64,000 nucleotides of DNA from Azospirillum oryzae (GCF_900177515.1 NZ_FXAK01000007.1:790501-854500), one strand, 5' to 3'. Shown: positions 44,904 through 55,145, numbered from the stretch's first letter. Translations and numbers: made by a program. Notes: generated by a model from the letters alone, not told the origin.

Positions 44904-45053
44904 GCCCCCTCCCTGACCCTCCCCCGCTATCGCGGGAGAGGGGGACTGCCGCCGCTCTGCGACCGACTCCCTCTACCGCGATCGGACCGGCCTTTGGCCG
45001 GCCGAGGGCGGGGGAGGGAAGGGGCCCATGCGAAGCATGGGAAGGGAGGGGGC
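44904..45053. repeat. Dispersed G/C-rich palindromic repeat, copy 3
   Basis: GCCCCCTCCCT (44904-44914) pairs with AGGGAGGGGGC (45043-45053). The inner GGGACTGCCGCCGCT segment matches copy 2, and an internal GCCGGCC-TTTGGCCGGCC-type pair forms further stems. It sits between gshA and fdxB and may serve as a convergent terminator. Confidence 0.7.
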
Positions 45054-45068
45054 AGGTGGGCGAGAACC

Positions 45069-45362
45069 CTACGCCGCCACCGGCGCATGGGTGATGCAGC
45101 TCTTAGAGCAGACCTTGGAGCAGCTTTCGCAGCCGATGCAGTTGGCCGCTTCCTTGACCGTCATGATCTTCTTCTCGGCCTCGTCGTCGAAGGCGTCGAC
45201 GATGTCGCCGTCCTCGGTCAGCCCGATCATGTCGAGCACGCCGCGCCCGCAGACCTTGAAGCAGCGACCGCAGCCGATGCACTGCTTCTGGTCGATGGAT
45301 TGGACGAATTTCGGGGTCCAGCTCTGACCACCGCGGGTGGTGCCGGTCAGGAACTCAGCCAT
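45069..45362 (-). CDS. fdxB: Ferredoxin III, nif-specific
   Basis: 97 residues with two [4Fe-4S] motifs. The first is [15 protein letters not shown], where Gly-Arg replaces the usual Pro. The second is [15 protein letters not shown]. This is the pattern of FdxB, a nif-linked electron carrier of diazotrophs. AGAGGAG precedes the start. It is the last gene of the nifENX operon. Confidence 0.95.
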   Translation of the reverse strand: MAEFLTGTTRGGQSWTPKFVQSIDQKQCIGCGRCFKVCGRGVLDMIGLTEDGDIVDAFDDEAEKKIMTVKEAANCIGCESCSKVCSKSCITHAPVAA

Positions 45363-45418
45363 GGGAATGCTCCTCTCGGGAAAGGGTGCGCCTAAGCCAG
45401 TCTTTGAAAATGGAGGGG

Positions 45419-45619
45419 TTATGCCGTCTCCAGCGCCTTCAGCGCCGCCCGCTTCTCGGTCAGGATCTTGAAGGCGTCATAGGTTTCCTGCGCCACCGTC
45501 AGAATGCTCTGCCAATTCTGCGGAAGCTCTTCCGACAGATCGTGCAGGTTCATCTTCTTCTGGGTGGCGCGGGCGTTCAGCTTTTTGATCTCATCCTTCA
45601 ACGCGTCGATGTCGCTCAT
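45419..45619 (-). CDS. CCE_0567-family metalloprotein
   Basis: 66 residues, two helices with a hinge ([25 protein letters not shown] and [22 protein letters not shown]). This small Rop-like family (DUF683) is found with NifX and FdxB. Cyanobacterial members form helical bundles that bind metal through a His. The biochemical role is unknown. Confidence 0.9.
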   Translation of the reverse strand: MSDIDALKDEIKKLNARATQKKMNLHDLSEELPQNWQSILTVAQETYDAFKILTEKRAALKALETA

Positions 45620-45650
45620 GGTCGCAATCCCAGGGGTTTGAATGTCCGGC

Positions 45651-46106
45651 TCAGAGGTTCGCGACCTCGGGGTATTCCCGGATCAGCGCCACCGCGTCCT
45701 CGACCAGCTTGGCGCCGTCGGCGGCCAGCTTCTCCAGGCTGGGGAAGCCGAAGCGATGCACGTCGCGCAGGGTCTTCGACACCACCACCAGCCGCCCGGT
45801 GGTCAGGATCATGCGGCCGAAGCCTTCATGGCTCATCTTCATCATCGGCGAGGCCATCATGCCGGTCTGCTTTTCGACCGTGACGCCGACCGCCTTGTAG
45901 AACAGCTCCAGCCGCCACAGCGTGTCCGGGTCGGGATCGCCGATGATCGGAATGGCGGCGCGCGCCTCCTTGTCCAGGATGAAGGGGGCGAGCAGAGCCT
46001 CGTCCGGCTTGCCTTCCCAGGCGCCATAGCTGTCCTCGGCGCGGAACAGCAGGACCAGCGTCTTCACGAACTGGTCGGCGACGGATATCTCGGCAACGTC
46101 AGCCAT
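45651..46106 (-). CDS. NifX-associated nitrogen fixation protein
   Basis: 151 residues of the DUF269/TIGR02935 family, always near nifX. It has a conserved [22 protein letters not shown] and [18 protein letters not shown]. It may hold or transfer a FeMo-co precursor. A ribosome site GGAGGAGG overlaps the end of nifX, two bases upstream of its stop. The function is inferred from context. Confidence 0.92.
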   Translation of the reverse strand: MADVAEISVADQFVKTLVLLFRAEDSYGAWEGKPDEALLAPFILDKEARAAIPIIGDPDPDTLWRLELFYKAVGVTVEKQTGMMASPMMKMSHEGFGRMILTTGRLVVVSKTLRDVHRFGFPSLEKLAADGAKLVEDAVALIREYPEVANL

Positions 46107-46108
46107 AC

Positions 46109-46507
46109 TCAGGCCTCCTCCTCGTCAAAGTGGAATTCGGGCGTCTCGCCCATCGCCTTGCGCAGCCAGGGCGGCGGATTGCCGTTCAGCGTCTGGACCA
46201 GCTTGTCGAGCAGGACCGGGATGGCCTCACTGGCCTCGACCTTCACCGGATGGATCTTCTTCGCCACCACGCGGGCGGCGGCCGAGGCGCCGATGGCCGA
46301 CAGGTAGATGATGGCGACGTCGGCCAGCGCCTCCAGCTTGGGCACCAGCTTGTCCTCGTTGCCGTCCTCGAACATTGAGCCGCCGAACTGGAAGGTCTCC
46401 AGAAAGGCATGGCCCTGGCGGTCGACCTGATAGACGGCGATGTTCTTGGCCCAGCCGAAATGCGCATCGACGTGCTGCATGTCCTGGGTGCAGAAAGCGA
46501 CCTTCAT
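46109..46507 (-). CDS. nifX: FeMo-cofactor precursor carrier NifX
   Basis: 132 residues. NifX-type dinitrogenase iron-molybdenum cofactor-binding fold: [35 protein letters not shown], and the final acidic EFHFDEEEA. It shuttles the NifB co-factor between NifB and NifEN. Start 46507 follows GAGGAGG. It lies 50 bases after nifN. Confidence 0.95.
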   Translation of the reverse strand: MKVAFCTQDMQHVDAHFGWAKNIAVYQVDRQGHAFLETFQFGGSMFEDGNEDKLVPKLEALADVAIIYLSAIGASAAARVVAKKIHPVKVEASEAIPVLLDKLVQTLNGNPPPWLRKAMGETPEFHFDEEEA

Positions 46508-46557
46508 CGATCCTCCTCGTGTCGGATGGGGTGTCGGGCGTGGGGCCTGCACCACGC

Positions 46558-47931
46558 TCAGACGGCGTTGCATCCGCATGATCCGCCTCCGCAGCCGTGC
46601 GATTCGTCCGCTTCGTGGCCGTGCTCGTGATCCATCTCGCGGGCGAGGAACAGGTTGCCGATGTCGCACAGCAGCTCGCGCGTGCCGCGGTAGCCGACCT
46701 GCACCCGCAGCCCCGCCCCCAGCCGGTCGAACATCGGCAGGCCCATGCGGTGCAGCGGCACGCCGATCCGTGCCGCCCCCTGGCGCCCGTGCGAGTTGGA
46801 GACGATCAGGTCCGCGTCGCGCGCCAGCGTCTCCACGTCGGAATGGTCGCCGACCATGATGGTGGCGGCCTTCAGCCGCTCCAGAACCGGGCTCTGCGTC
46901 GGCGATACCGCGGCGACCACCTCCGCCCCCATGTCGGCTAGGAAGCCGGTGACGGCGTAGAGCAGGTCGGGTTCCAGCGCCACGGCGATGCGCTTGCGGC
47001 TGTAGAAGAAATGCCCGTCCAGCATGGCGTCGACCAGGGCTTCGCGCTGGCGCCGCAGACGGACCGGCGCCGGCTTGCCCGACAGCTCCATCAGAAGGCG
47101 GACCAGCTTGTCGGTCGCCTCCAGCCCGGTCAGCCGACTGAAGAAATGGCTGGGCACGTCGGTCTTCAATTCCAGCGCATTGCCGGCGACCCGCATATGC
47201 TCGCCGACCACGATGGTGGCGGCCGAGGCGCCCATGGCGCGGATCTGCTCCACCGTCACGCCGCCCAGCGAGGTGGCGGTGAAGTCGGTCGGTTGGCGGC
47301 CGGACATCGACAGCGACAGGTCGGGCAGGATGATCGGCGACAGGCCGAAGCCCTCGATGATGTCGCGCAGTTCCTCGACATCGCCGGGCGACAAATGGCT
47401 GCCGGCCAGCACATTGACCTGGGTCGGGATGCGCACCGGCGACGGTTCGACCAGCCGCTCCACGATCGCGGTGACGGCGGCGGCGAAGCCGTCCTCGAAG
47501 CCGCCGGCGAAGTCGGGGGTGTTGGCGAAGACCAGGGCGGTGTCGGCCATGTCGGGGTTGCGCTGGCGGAACAGCGTGTACTGGCCGCCCATGTCCTCCC
47601 CCTTGGTCTCGGTCACGCCGGTGGTGGCGACGCCGATCATGGCGGGCTTGTTGCGCTCGACGATGGTGCGGATCGCCTGTTCCAGATTTTCGTAGCCGCC
47701 GAGGATGGTGGAGACCTGATCCATCGCGGTGGTCTGCAGCGGGATCGCCTCACGGAAGTGGCGGACCAGCAGGACCAGCCCGAAGGCGGTGCAGCCCTGC
47801 GAACCATGGAACAGCGGCAGGCAGCGGTCGACCCCGAGATAGGCGAGCGCCGCGCCCAGCGGCTGGCTCATCTTCAGCGGGTTGGTCGAGGCGGCCTTGG
47901 CGGCGGAGGGGAAGCGCTGGATGTGCGACAT
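46558..47931 (-). CDS. nifN: FeMo-cofactor scaffold subunit NifN
   Basis: 457 residues. With NifE it forms the scaffold on which FeMo-co is completed. Nitrogenase-type features are PLKMSQPLGAALAYLGVDRCLPLFHGSQGC and the TTGVTETKGEDM segment. The C-terminus carries an unusual tail EMDHEHGHEADESHGCGGGS followed by CGC near the end, rich in His and Cys, that could bind metal. Start 47931 (MSHIQRF) is 6 bases after the nifE stop. An upstream in-frame extension overlaps nifE and is rejected. Confidence 0.96.
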   Translation of the reverse strand: MSHIQRFPSAAKAASTNPLKMSQPLGAALAYLGVDRCLPLFHGSQGCTAFGLVLLVRHFREAIPLQTTAMDQVSTILGGYENLEQAIRTIVERNKPAMIGVATTGVTETKGEDMGGQYTLFRQRNPDMADTALVFANTPDFAGGFEDGFAAAVTAIVERLVEPSPVRIPTQVNVLAGSHLSPGDVEELRDIIEGFGLSPIILPDLSLSMSGRQPTDFTATSLGGVTVEQIRAMGASAATIVVGEHMRVAGNALELKTDVPSHFFSRLTGLEATDKLVRLLMELSGKPAPVRLRRQREALVDAMLDGHFFYSRKRIAVALEPDLLYAVTGFLADMGAEVVAAVSPTQSPVLERLKAATIMVGDHSDVETLARDADLIVSNSHGRQGAARIGVPLHRMGLPMFDRLGAGLRVQVGYRGTRELLCDIGNLFLAREMDHEHGHEADESHGCGGGSCGCNAV

Positions 47932-47936
47932 CGGCG

Positions 47937-49343
47937 TCACTCCGCAGCCATCAAGGTGGAGGACGGGCCGGATTCCCACGGCGCCGGCTGGCGGACTTGG
48001 CCCCAGATCGGGTTGGACAGCGTCTTGTCGATCTCCTCGCAGAGATTGACGATGCCGTCATAGCCGGCATAGGCGTGGTGGCGCTCCTGGTTGATGTCGA
48101 GCCAGGGAACCTTGGCCTTCAAGGAGATGAACTGCGACCGGCCGCCGGACATCATGATGTCGGCCTGATTGTCGGCCAGCATCTTGTAGATGTCGCGCGG
48201 CTTCAGGTCGTCCCACTGGTGGAACTCCTCGCCCTTCATCTTCTTGATGCGCTCCTTGTCCTCCTTGGTCGATTTCTTGGTGGAGGTGCCGAGGATGGTC
48301 AGTCCGGCGCCTTCCAGCGCGCTGACCATCGACCAGCTCTTGACCCCGCCGGTGAAGAGAAGGACGCGCTTGCCCTCGAACCGCGGCTTGTAGGGTTCCA
48401 ACCGGCGCCAGACGCGGCTTTCCTCCCGCGCGATGACGCCCTCGGCCCGGTCGATCAGCCCCTTGTCGGCGCCGCGCTCCACCAGCATGCGGGCCATGGT
48501 GCGCAGCGTGTCCGACATGTCGGAGACGCCGTAGAAGGAGCCCTCGAAATAGGGGATGCCGTAGCGTTCCTGCATCTTGCGGCCGACATTCACCAGCGCC
48601 TGGCTGCACACCATCATGGTGACGCGGGCACGGTGCGCTTGAGCGACCTCGTTGTACCGCCCGTCGCCGGAGATGCAGGACAAGAGGCGGATGCCGATCT
48701 CGTCCAGCAGCGGCTTGACCAGCCACAGCTCGCCGGCGAGGTTGTATTCGCCGATGATGCAGACGTCGGTGGGGGTGGTGTACTCCGGTTCGACCGTGCC
48801 GATGACATGCTCCAGCAGGGCCTCGCCGGCCAGCTTGTTGCCGAGATTCTTCGATCCGACAAAGCCCGGCGCCTCCACCGGGATCACCGGCTTGCCCAGT
48901 TTCTGGGTGGCGAACTTGCAGACCGCGGAGATGTCGTCGCCGGTCATGGCGGGCACGCAGGTCTGATAGACGAAGACGGCCGGCGGGTCGTATTGCTGAA
49001 CGATCTCCTTGATGGCGCGATAGAGCTTCTTCTCGCCGCCGCCGATGACGTCCAGTTCCGACAGGTCGGTGGTGAAGCCGGTGCGGTAGAGCTGCGGGCC
49101 GGACGATTGCGAGCCGCGATTGTCCCAGCTGTTGCCCAGGCAGGCGATGGGGCCATGGACCAGATGGGCGGCGTCGGCGATCGGCTGCAGCACGATCATC
49201 GCACCGTCATAGGCGCAGCCGCCGGCCGCGGCCCCCGGCTTCAGCGACTTGGTGCAGCCCTTCTTCTTCTCCTTGGCCGACTTGGCCTGGTTGGTCGCGC
49301 AGCCCGGTTCGTTGAAGACGTCCTGGATCTTGTCCTGGAGCAT
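47937..49343 (-). CDS. nifE: FeMo-cofactor scaffold subunit NifE
   Basis: 468 residues. Homologous to NifD. Key blocks are AGGCAYDGAMIV and GPIACLGNSWDNRG (cluster Cys), CVPAMTGDDISAVC, and the C-terminal DINQERHHAYAGYDGIV in place of the NifD FeMo-co His region. It starts MLQDKIQDVFNEP. The promoter for the whole nifENX-fdxB operon lies 48 bases upstream. Confidence 0.97.
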   Translation of the reverse strand: MLQDKIQDVFNEPGCATNQAKSAKEKKKGCTKSLKPGAAAGGCAYDGAMIVLQPIADAAHLVHGPIACLGNSWDNRGSQSSGPQLYRTGFTTDLSELDVIGGGEKKLYRAIKEIVQQYDPPAVFVYQTCVPAMTGDDISAVCKFATQKLGKPVIPVEAPGFVGSKNLGNKLAGEALLEHVIGTVEPEYTTPTDVCIIGEYNLAGELWLVKPLLDEIGIRLLSCISGDGRYNEVAQAHRARVTMMVCSQALVNVGRKMQERYGIPYFEGSFYGVSDMSDTLRTMARMLVERGADKGLIDRAEGVIAREESRVWRRLEPYKPRFEGKRVLLFTGGVKSWSMVSALEGAGLTILGTSTKKSTKEDKERIKKMKGEEFHQWDDLKPRDIYKMLADNQADIMMSGGRSQFISLKAKVPWLDINQERHHAYAGYDGIVNLCEEIDKTLSNPIWGQVRQPAPWESGPSSTLMAAE

Positions 49344-49390
49344 GCCCGCTCTCCCATCCTGGCGCCGGAAATGGCTCTGCGGGCATGTGA

Positions 49391-49406
49391 TGCAGGGGAC
49401 GTGCCA
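49391..49406 (-). promoter_or_regulatory. Sigma-54 promoter of nifENX
   Basis: Minus strand TGGCACGTCCCCTGCA. The -24 half is perfect and -12 CTGCA has one change. The GG and GC dinucleotides are 10 bases apart, exactly as required. The start is expected near 49379, leaving a leader of about 36 bases before nifE. Confidence 0.8.
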
Positions 49407-49451
49407 GTGGGTAAGCTATTGATGGGGAACGATTGTCATATTTTCCATCGC

Positions 49452-49467
49452 TGTCCGATAGCTGACA
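49452..49467. promoter_or_regulatory. NifA upstream activator site 1 of nifENX
   Basis: TGT-N10-ACA (TGTCCGATAGCTGACA), about 73 bases upstream of the expected nifE transcription start (near 49379). Confidence 0.7.
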
Positions 49468-49490
49468 ATCGCTCCCGGCCGGCCGCGGCT

Positions 49491-49506
49491 TGTCGGGTGT
49501 CGCACA
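49491..49506. promoter_or_regulatory. NifA upstream activator site 2 of nifENX
   Basis: TGT-N10-ACA (TGTCGGGTGTCGCACA), 39 bp (centre to centre) from site 1, close to four helical turns. Confidence 0.7.
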
Positions 49507-49580
49507 GCACTCGGCGGGAGGCACACGCAGGGAAGGGGCGGGGGCCGCCGTATCAGGACGGTTCGCTGCGATGGGACTTC

Positions 49581-50120
49581 ATGATGACACGGTTCGGGCG
49601 GCTCGGTAGCCGAGGGATGATGAGCGGACTGCTGCTGACGCTGGCGGCAACGCAGGCCGTGGCCGCGCAGAATGACGCGGTGATCCGGCTGGCGACGGAG
49701 CCCGGCCATGAAATCGGGATCGCCTGCCGTTTCCTCGACCCCGACCAGCGCCCCGTCCCGCCGGAGGCCGAGACCTTGTGTGCAGCCGCCGCCGATCTCG
49801 TCGCGGGCAAGACTGCCGGTCATGGCAAGGCGGTGGTGCGTCTCGGCCTGCGGGCCGTGCCGCCTGACGACGGGGAACCGGAGGAAAATCCGCCCGCGGT
49901 CGATGGCCCGATCCTGCTGCTGGTCTTCGAAGGCCGCCAGGATTGGAGCGGCACCTCACATCCTCGCCTGCTTCTGCGAGCCCGTCCGATCCGCGACGGC
50001 AGGGCCGCCCCGTCGGTTGGCCTGCCGCCGGTCTCGGTCGAACTGGGCGGAGGGAACTGGCGGGCCGCCGCCGATCTCGCCTTGCAGCGGGTGGTCGGCT
50101 TTGCCCTGCGCGACGGTTGA
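49581..50120 (+). CDS. Secreted protein of unknown function between nifE and the chemoreceptor
   Basis: 179 residues (starts MMTRFGRLGSRGMMSGLLL). A signal peptide with a cut near AVAAQ is seen, then a Pro/Arg/Asp-rich mature part (IACRFLDPDQRPVPPEAETLC) and a strand-rich end with PILLLVFEGRQDWSG and DLALQRVVGFALRDG. No known family is recognised. It runs divergent from nifE, between the two nif operons, with only a weak ribosome site, so expression is uncertain. The codon use resembles neighbouring genes. Confidence 0.55.
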   Translation: MMTRFGRLGSRGMMSGLLLTLAATQAVAAQNDAVIRLATEPGHEIGIACRFLDPDQRPVPPEAETLCAAAADLVAGKTAGHGKAVVRLGLRAVPPDDGEPEENPPAVDGPILLLVFEGRQDWSGTSHPRLLLRARPIRDGRAAPSVGLPPVSVELGGGNWRAAADLALQRVVGFALRDG

Positions 50121-50165
50121 GCCGGGGAGGTTGAGGCGAAATGGCTGACCGGCCCTCCGGCACGG

Positions 50166-51656
50166 TCAGCGGGCGAGCACTTGCGCCGCCTCCTTGGTCG
50201 AGGCGATGGCGGTTCCGACCTGTGCGAAGGCGGCGGAGATCGCGGTGATGTTCCGGTCGACCACGCCCACCGAGGTCGATGCGCCCTGCATGTTGGCGGA
50301 AATGCTGGCGGTGACGGTGGTCTGCTCCTCGACCGCGCCGGCGGACATGACGACGAATTCGCGCAGATTGTTCATCGCCGTGCGAATCGCCGCCAGGGAA
50401 GACACGACATCGCCGGAGACGGATCGCATTCCCTCGATTTCGCGGGAGATCTGGGCAGTCGCATTGGCCGACTGGTTGGCCAGATTTTTGACCTCGTTGG
50501 CGACCACGGCGAAGCCCCTGCCTGCCTCGCCCGCCCGCGCCGCCTCGATGGTCGCGTTCAGAGCCAGCATGTTGATCTGTCCGGCGATGGAGCGGATCAG
50601 TTCGACGATGCCGCCCATCGCCTTCGCCACTTCCGACAAACGGGTCGCGGCACGGTCGGCGTTGTCGGCCTCGCTCACGGCGGCATCCGCCGCCTGCTGC
50701 GACCGCGACATGCTGTCGGCGATCTCACGGGCTGCCGCTGCCAGTTCCTCCGCCCCGGCCGCGATGGTCTGCACCGTTCCCCTGGTCTCCGACGATGCGG
50801 CGGCGGCGGTGTCGGCCTGTCGGTGGGCGCCGCTCATCGCCTGTTCGATCTCGGTGAAGTTGGTGTCGATCAGGGTCTTCAGGCGGTCCAGCAAGGTGAT
50901 CTGGTCGGTGATGTCGGTCGCGAACTTCACGACCTTGCACAGGCGGCCGGCACCATCGAAAACCGGGTTGTAGGATGCCTGGATCCAGACGACGCGACCG
51001 TTCTTGCCGATGCGGCGGTATTGGGCGGATTCGAACTGCCCCTTGTTCAGCCGGTGCCAGAAATCGCGATAGGCGGCCCCCTCGCGTTCCTGCGGATCGA
51101 CGAACATGCTGTGATGGCGTCCGCGTATCTCGTCCAGACTGTAGCCGAGCACCTTGAGGAAGTTCTCGTTGGCGGTGATGACGGTGCCGTCCGGATTGAA
51201 TTCGATCACAGCCTGCGAGCGCGAAAGCGCATCGACCTTGCCGCGCAAGTCGGCGTTGACGGCCTGTCTTTCCGTGACGTCGGTGGCGATCTTGACGATT
51301 TTGCAGGGACGGCCGGCGGCGTCGAGGACGGGATTGTATGTAGCCTCGATCCAGACCTCGCGGCCGCTTTTGCCGATGCGCCGGTACAGCGCCCGCTGGA
51401 ATTCGCCGTGGTTCAGACGGTCCCAGAATTCCCGATAGGCCGGGCTGGCATGTTCGGACGGGTCGACGAACATCCTGTGATGCTGTCCGACGATTTCCGG
51501 CAATGAATAGCCCATCACCGTCAGAAAATTCGCATTGGCGGTCAGGATCGTCCCGTCCATCGCAAACTCGATCATTGCCAGGGAACGGTCCAGCGCTGCC
51601 AACACCGATTGGCTTTCGGCGTCCTTGCCGTAGATCGACTGAATGAAACCGAACAT
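50166..51656 (-). CDS. Tandem-PAS soluble chemoreceptor inside the nif region
   Basis: 496 residues with no membrane helix. Two PAS-PAC modules, near residues 20-135 and 140-255, are close copies of each other (both contain FVDP and a YRRIGK-x-GR-VWI core). The methyl-accepting signalling domain follows, with the tip [20 protein letters not shown] and [14 protein letters not shown]. The start [13 protein letters not shown] is preceded by GGCGGAG. The PAS-type pair resembles heme or flavin redox sensors. The location between nifENX and nifHDK suggests a link of taxis to oxygen or to nitrogen-fixing conditions. Sensed ligand and cofactor are not visible. Confidence 0.9.
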   Translation of the reverse strand: MFGFIQSIYGKDAESQSVLAALDRSLAMIEFAMDGTILTANANFLTVMGYSLPEIVGQHHRMFVDPSEHASPAYREFWDRLNHGEFQRALYRRIGKSGREVWIEATYNPVLDAAGRPCKIVKIATDVTERQAVNADLRGKVDALSRSQAVIEFNPDGTVITANENFLKVLGYSLDEIRGRHHSMFVDPQEREGAAYRDFWHRLNKGQFESAQYRRIGKNGRVVWIQASYNPVFDGAGRLCKVVKFATDITDQITLLDRLKTLIDTNFTEIEQAMSGAHRQADTAAAASSETRGTVQTIAAGAEELAAAAREIADSMSRSQQAADAAVSEADNADRAATRLSEVAKAMGGIVELIRSIAGQINMLALNATIEAARAGEAGRGFAVVANEVKNLANQSANATAQISREIEGMRSVSGDVVSSLAAIRTAMNNLREFVVMSAGAVEEQTTVTASISANMQGASTSVGVVDRNITAISAAFAQVGTAIASTKEAAQVLAR

Positions 51657-52114
51657 CTCCGCCCCCCTGCCTCGCGGCACGCCTGAACGCTTGCTAAAGA
51701 TGCATTATCAGAGCGTAAGAAATGATGGTAGTCAATAAGTGCCAATCCCAAGGTTCCGGGCGTGGTGTTCAGGGCGCAGCAACGATGCGACGCATTTTGG
51801 GAAGGTGCACTCGCATTTTGCAATTCGTGTCTATACATTTTATCGACGGCATTATTTATAATCGTCTTGGCTCTTAGGAATTGGTTTGATTGATTCCAAT
51901 AGAATATTTCTATGAAAGCCAAGCGACCAATTCTGGCCAAGTTTACCGCGATCATTTCCATGTAATTCCCGGCATCCGCTCAAACAAAAATACCCGGAGC
52001 GTGCCGTCGCCGGCGCTCTCCGGGTTGGGGAGGTTGCCGACGGGCCGGGGGGATGGAGACCCCGGCCCGTCGGGTAGGCTGGAACCGATGCCTGGGCTGC
52101 TGCCGGCGAACCGA
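51657..52114. other. A/T-rich intergenic region between the chemoreceptor and nifK
   Basis: 458 bases. 51690-51980 is far less G/C-rich than the rest of the window, with runs such as TTTATAATCG and GAATATTTC. It contains the upstream region of the chemoreceptor. 52038-52072 is the nifK terminator hairpin. No gene, tRNA or insertion sequence is recognised. Confidence 0.5.
52038..52072 (-). terminator. Hairpin after nifK
   Basis: A perfect 13-bp stem CGACGGGCCGGGG/CCCCGGCCCGTCG with a 9-base loop, 43 bases past the nifK stop. No T-run follows on the minus strand, so it may protect the nifHDK mRNA end. Confidence 0.65.
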
Positions 52115-53674
52115 TCAGCGGATCAGGTCGAACGAGTAGTCGGTCTGGCCGACGATGTTGGTGTTGGCGTCGATGTCCTCGAAGATCCGGTCCAGGATCC
52201 GCACCAGCACGTTCAGCGCGCCCTGGTAGCCCCAGGTCGGGTAGCGGTGGTGGTGGTGGCGGTCGAAGATCGGATAGGTCAGGCGGATCAGCGGAACCTT
52301 GGTGTCGCGCTCCAGATACTTGCCGTAGCTGTTGCCGATGATGTAGTCCACCTTGTCGGTGAAGATCAGCGAGCGCAGGTGCCACAGGTCCTTGCCGCCG
52401 TAGGCCGCGCCCGAGGCGCCGAAGGGCGAGCCGTCCAGCACCTTCTGGACCTGCTTCTCCCACTTCTTGGAGCCGGAGGTGGACAGGATGTGCACCGGCT
52501 CCGCACCCAGCTCCAGCAGGAACCTGGTCATGCCCAGGCAGAAGTCCGGGTCGCCGTAGACGGCGAAGCGCTTGCCGTGCAGGTGGGTATGGCTGTCGGC
52601 GATGGCGTCGACCAGGCGGCCGCGCTCCAGCTTCAGGCTGGCCGGCACCGGCTTGCCCGACAGTTCCGCCAGCTTCAGCAGCAGCTCGTCGGTGGCGGTG
52701 ACGCCCATCGGGTAGTTGAACTTGGCGACCTCCTGGCCCTTCTCCTTGCAGAACTGCAGGGTCTGGGTGGTGTTGTACTCCTGCATGGAGATGGTGGCCT
52801 TGGCGTGCAGGGCCTCCTTGGTCTCCTCGATGGTGGTGCCGCCGTCATACATGCGGTACTCGCCATCCATCGGCGTGTCGAAATTGTCGGACACGTCGGA
52901 CAGGATCTGCAGCTTCAGGCCGAACTCGCCGGCGATGCGCTTCAGTTCGCGGTTGTTGCCGACCGCGAAGCCGTCGAAGCCCGGGATCAGGTTGATCTGC
53001 TCGGTCTTGGGCGTGTCGAAATTCTCCGACGTGCCCCAGAAGCTGCTCAGGATCCCCTTGATCATGTTGTCGTAGCCGACGATGTGGCTGCCGACGAAGG
53101 CCGGGGTGTGGGCGAACGGCACCGGGAAGTCGGCCGGGACGCTTTCCTTGTTCTTGGCGTTGGCGATGAAGCCCTGCAGGTCGTCGCCGATGACTTCGGC
53201 CATGCAGGTGGTCATCACCGCGATCATCTTCGGCTTGTAGAGCGCATAGGCGTTCGCCAGGCCGTCGATCATGTTGTTCAGGCCGCCGAACACCGCCGCG
53301 TCTTCGGTCATCGACGAGGAGACCGCGCTGTTCGGCTCCTTGAAGTGGCGGGTCAGATGGGTGCGGTAGTAGGCGACGCAGCCCTGGGAGCCATGGACGA
53401 AGGGCAGGGTGCCTTCGAAGCCCTGGGCGGCGAACATCGCGCCGATCGGCTGGCAGGCCTTGGTCGGGTTGATGACGACCGCTTCACGGGCGAAGTTCTT
53501 CGCCTTGTATTCCTCGGACTTGGTCCATTCCGAAACGCGGGCGACTTCCGCGTCCGAATGGCCGTACTCGAACTCGGTCTTCTTCTTCTCGAACATCGCC
53601 GCATATTCGGGCTGCCGGAAGAGGGTGTAGTGGTCGAGGACCTTGTCGGCGCTCTGCGAAAGCTTGTCGGTCAT
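52115..53674 (-). CDS. nifK: Nitrogenase MoFe protein beta subunit NifK
   Basis: 519 residues. With NifD it forms the MoFe protein that reduces N2. P-cluster Cys regions are visible at [35 protein letters not shown] and [15 protein letters not shown]. The start at 53674 ([11 protein letters not shown]) follows AGGAG. An in-frame TTG at 53680 is rejected. It lies 31 bases after nifD. Confidence 0.98.
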   Translation of the reverse strand: MTDKLSQSADKVLDHYTLFRQPEYAAMFEKKKTEFEYGHSDAEVARVSEWTKSEEYKAKNFAREAVVINPTKACQPIGAMFAAQGFEGTLPFVHGSQGCVAYYRTHLTRHFKEPNSAVSSSMTEDAAVFGGLNNMIDGLANAYALYKPKMIAVMTTCMAEVIGDDLQGFIANAKNKESVPADFPVPFAHTPAFVGSHIVGYDNMIKGILSSFWGTSENFDTPKTEQINLIPGFDGFAVGNNRELKRIAGEFGLKLQILSDVSDNFDTPMDGEYRMYDGGTTIEETKEALHAKATISMQEYNTTQTLQFCKEKGQEVAKFNYPMGVTATDELLLKLAELSGKPVPASLKLERGRLVDAIADSHTHLHGKRFAVYGDPDFCLGMTRFLLELGAEPVHILSTSGSKKWEKQVQKVLDGSPFGASGAAYGGKDLWHLRSLIFTDKVDYIIGNSYGKYLERDTKVPLIRLTYPIFDRHHHHRYPTWGYQGALNVLVRILDRIFEDIDANTNIVGQTDYSFDLIR

Positions 53675-53705
53675 TCTCAAATTCTCCTGTTCCAGAGGCC
53701 GATGG

Positions 53706-55145
53706 TCAGAACGGGGCCTTCATCACGCCCCAGACGGGGTTGTTGATGGCCAGGTCCATGTCGCGGGCGAAGATCGCGAAGCCGTCATAGCCGTGGTACG
53801 GGCCGGAATAATCCCAGCTGTGCATCTGGCGGAACGGCAGGCCCATCTTCTGGAACACGTACTTTTCCTTGATGCCCGACGCGACGAGGTCGGGACGCAT
53901 CGCCTCGACGAACTTCTCCAGTTCGAACGCGGTGACGTCGTCGTAGATCAGCGTGCCTTCCTTCACATAGTGCGGCGTGCGCTGATAGTCGTCGTTGTGG
54001 GCGAACTCGTAGCCGGTGCCGATGATCTCCATGCCCAGGTCGTGATAGGCATCGACGACGTGGCGGGGACGCAGGCCGCCGACGTAGATCATGACCTTCT
54101 TGCCGTCCAGCCGCGGCTTGTACTTGGCGATGACCGCATCGACCATCGGCTGGTAGCGGGCGATGACCTTCTCGGCGTTCTCCTTGATCTTGTCGTCGAA
54201 GAGAGCGGCGATCTTGCGCAGGGATTCGGCGATCTGGCTCGGGCCGAAGAAGTTATATTCCATCCAAGGAATATTGTACTTCTCTTCCATGTGGCGCGCG
54301 ATGTAGTTCATCGAGCGGTAGCAGTGGATCAGGTTGACCTTGGCCTTCGGCGTGTTCTCCAGCTCCGCCAGCGTGCCGTCGCCCGACCACTGGGCGATCA
54401 CCCGCAGGCCGATCTCCTCCAGCAGGATGCGCGAAGACCAGGCGTCGCCGCCGATGTTGTAGTCGCCGATGATGGTGACGTCATAGGGGGTGGAGACGAA
54501 GTCGGCCTTGGGTTCCGTCTTCTCGAACACCCAGTCGCGGATGGCGTCGTTGGCGATGTGGTGGCCCAGCGACTGGGACACGCCGCGGAAGCCTTCGCAG
54601 CGCACGGGGATGACCGGCTTGCCGATTTCCGCCGACTTGGCGCGGGCGACCGCCTCGATGTCGTCGCCGATCAGGCCGATCGGGCATTCCGACTGGATCG
54701 AGATGCCGTTCACCAGCGGGAACAGCTCGTTGATTTCCTCGATGACCTTGTGCAGCTTCTTGTCGCCGCCGAAGACGATGTCCTTCTCCTGGAAGTCGGA
54801 GGTGAAGTGCATCGTGCCCCAGCTGTCCACGCCGGTGTCGCCGATGTAGTAGTTGCGGCGGCCGGACCAGGAGTAATAGCCGCAGCCGACCGGGCCGTGG
54901 GAGATGTGGATCATGTCCTTGATCGGACCCCACACCACGCCCTTGGAACCGGCGTAGGCGCAGCCGCGGATCGTCATGACGCCGGGGATGGACTTGACGT
55001 TCGACTTGACGCCGCAATCCTTGGCCTCGGCCTCCAGCACGTTCAGGTGCTTGGCGCGGCGCTTGCGGGACTTTTCGGGATAGGCTTCGAGGACTTCGTT
55101 GACGAGGTTCTTGACGTCGACCGTGGTGTTCTCGGACAGGCTCAT
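53706..55145 (-). CDS. nifD: Nitrogenase MoFe protein alpha subunit NifD
   Basis: 479 residues. P-cluster ligands are in [21 protein letters not shown] and [11 protein letters not shown]. The FeMo-co Cys is in [11 protein letters not shown] and the His in [15 protein letters not shown]. The protein is the usual molybdenum nitrogenase type, not vanadium or iron-only. The start MSLSENTTV lies 204 bases from nifH across a hairpin. Confidence 0.98.
   Translation of the reverse strand: MSLSENTTVDVKNLVNEVLEAYPEKSRKRRAKHLNVLEAEAKDCGVKSNVKSIPGVMTIRGCAYAGSKGVVWGPIKDMIHISHGPVGCGYYSWSGRRNYYIGDTGVDSWGTMHFTSDFQEKDIVFGGDKKLHKVIEEINELFPLVNGISIQSECPIGLIGDDIEAVARAKSAEIGKPVIPVRCEGFRGVSQSLGHHIANDAIRDWVFEKTEPKADFVSTPYDVTIIGDYNIGGDAWSSRILLEEIGLRVIAQWSGDGTLAELENTPKAKVNLIHCYRSMNYIARHMEEKYNIPWMEYNFFGPSQIAESLRKIAALFDDKIKENAEKVIARYQPMVDAVIAKYKPRLDGKKVMIYVGGLRPRHVVDAYHDLGMEIIGTGYEFAHNDDYQRTPHYVKEGTLIYDDVTAFELEKFVEAMRPDLVASGIKEKYVFQKMGLPFRQMHSWDYSGPYHGYDGFAIFARDMDLAINNPVWGVMKAPF

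Noticed and set aside
47997..49590. Plus-strand open frame opposite nifE that reads into the small secreted protein
   Set aside because: The part over nifE is composition-driven. Only the segment from 49581 has a plausible start and signal peptide.
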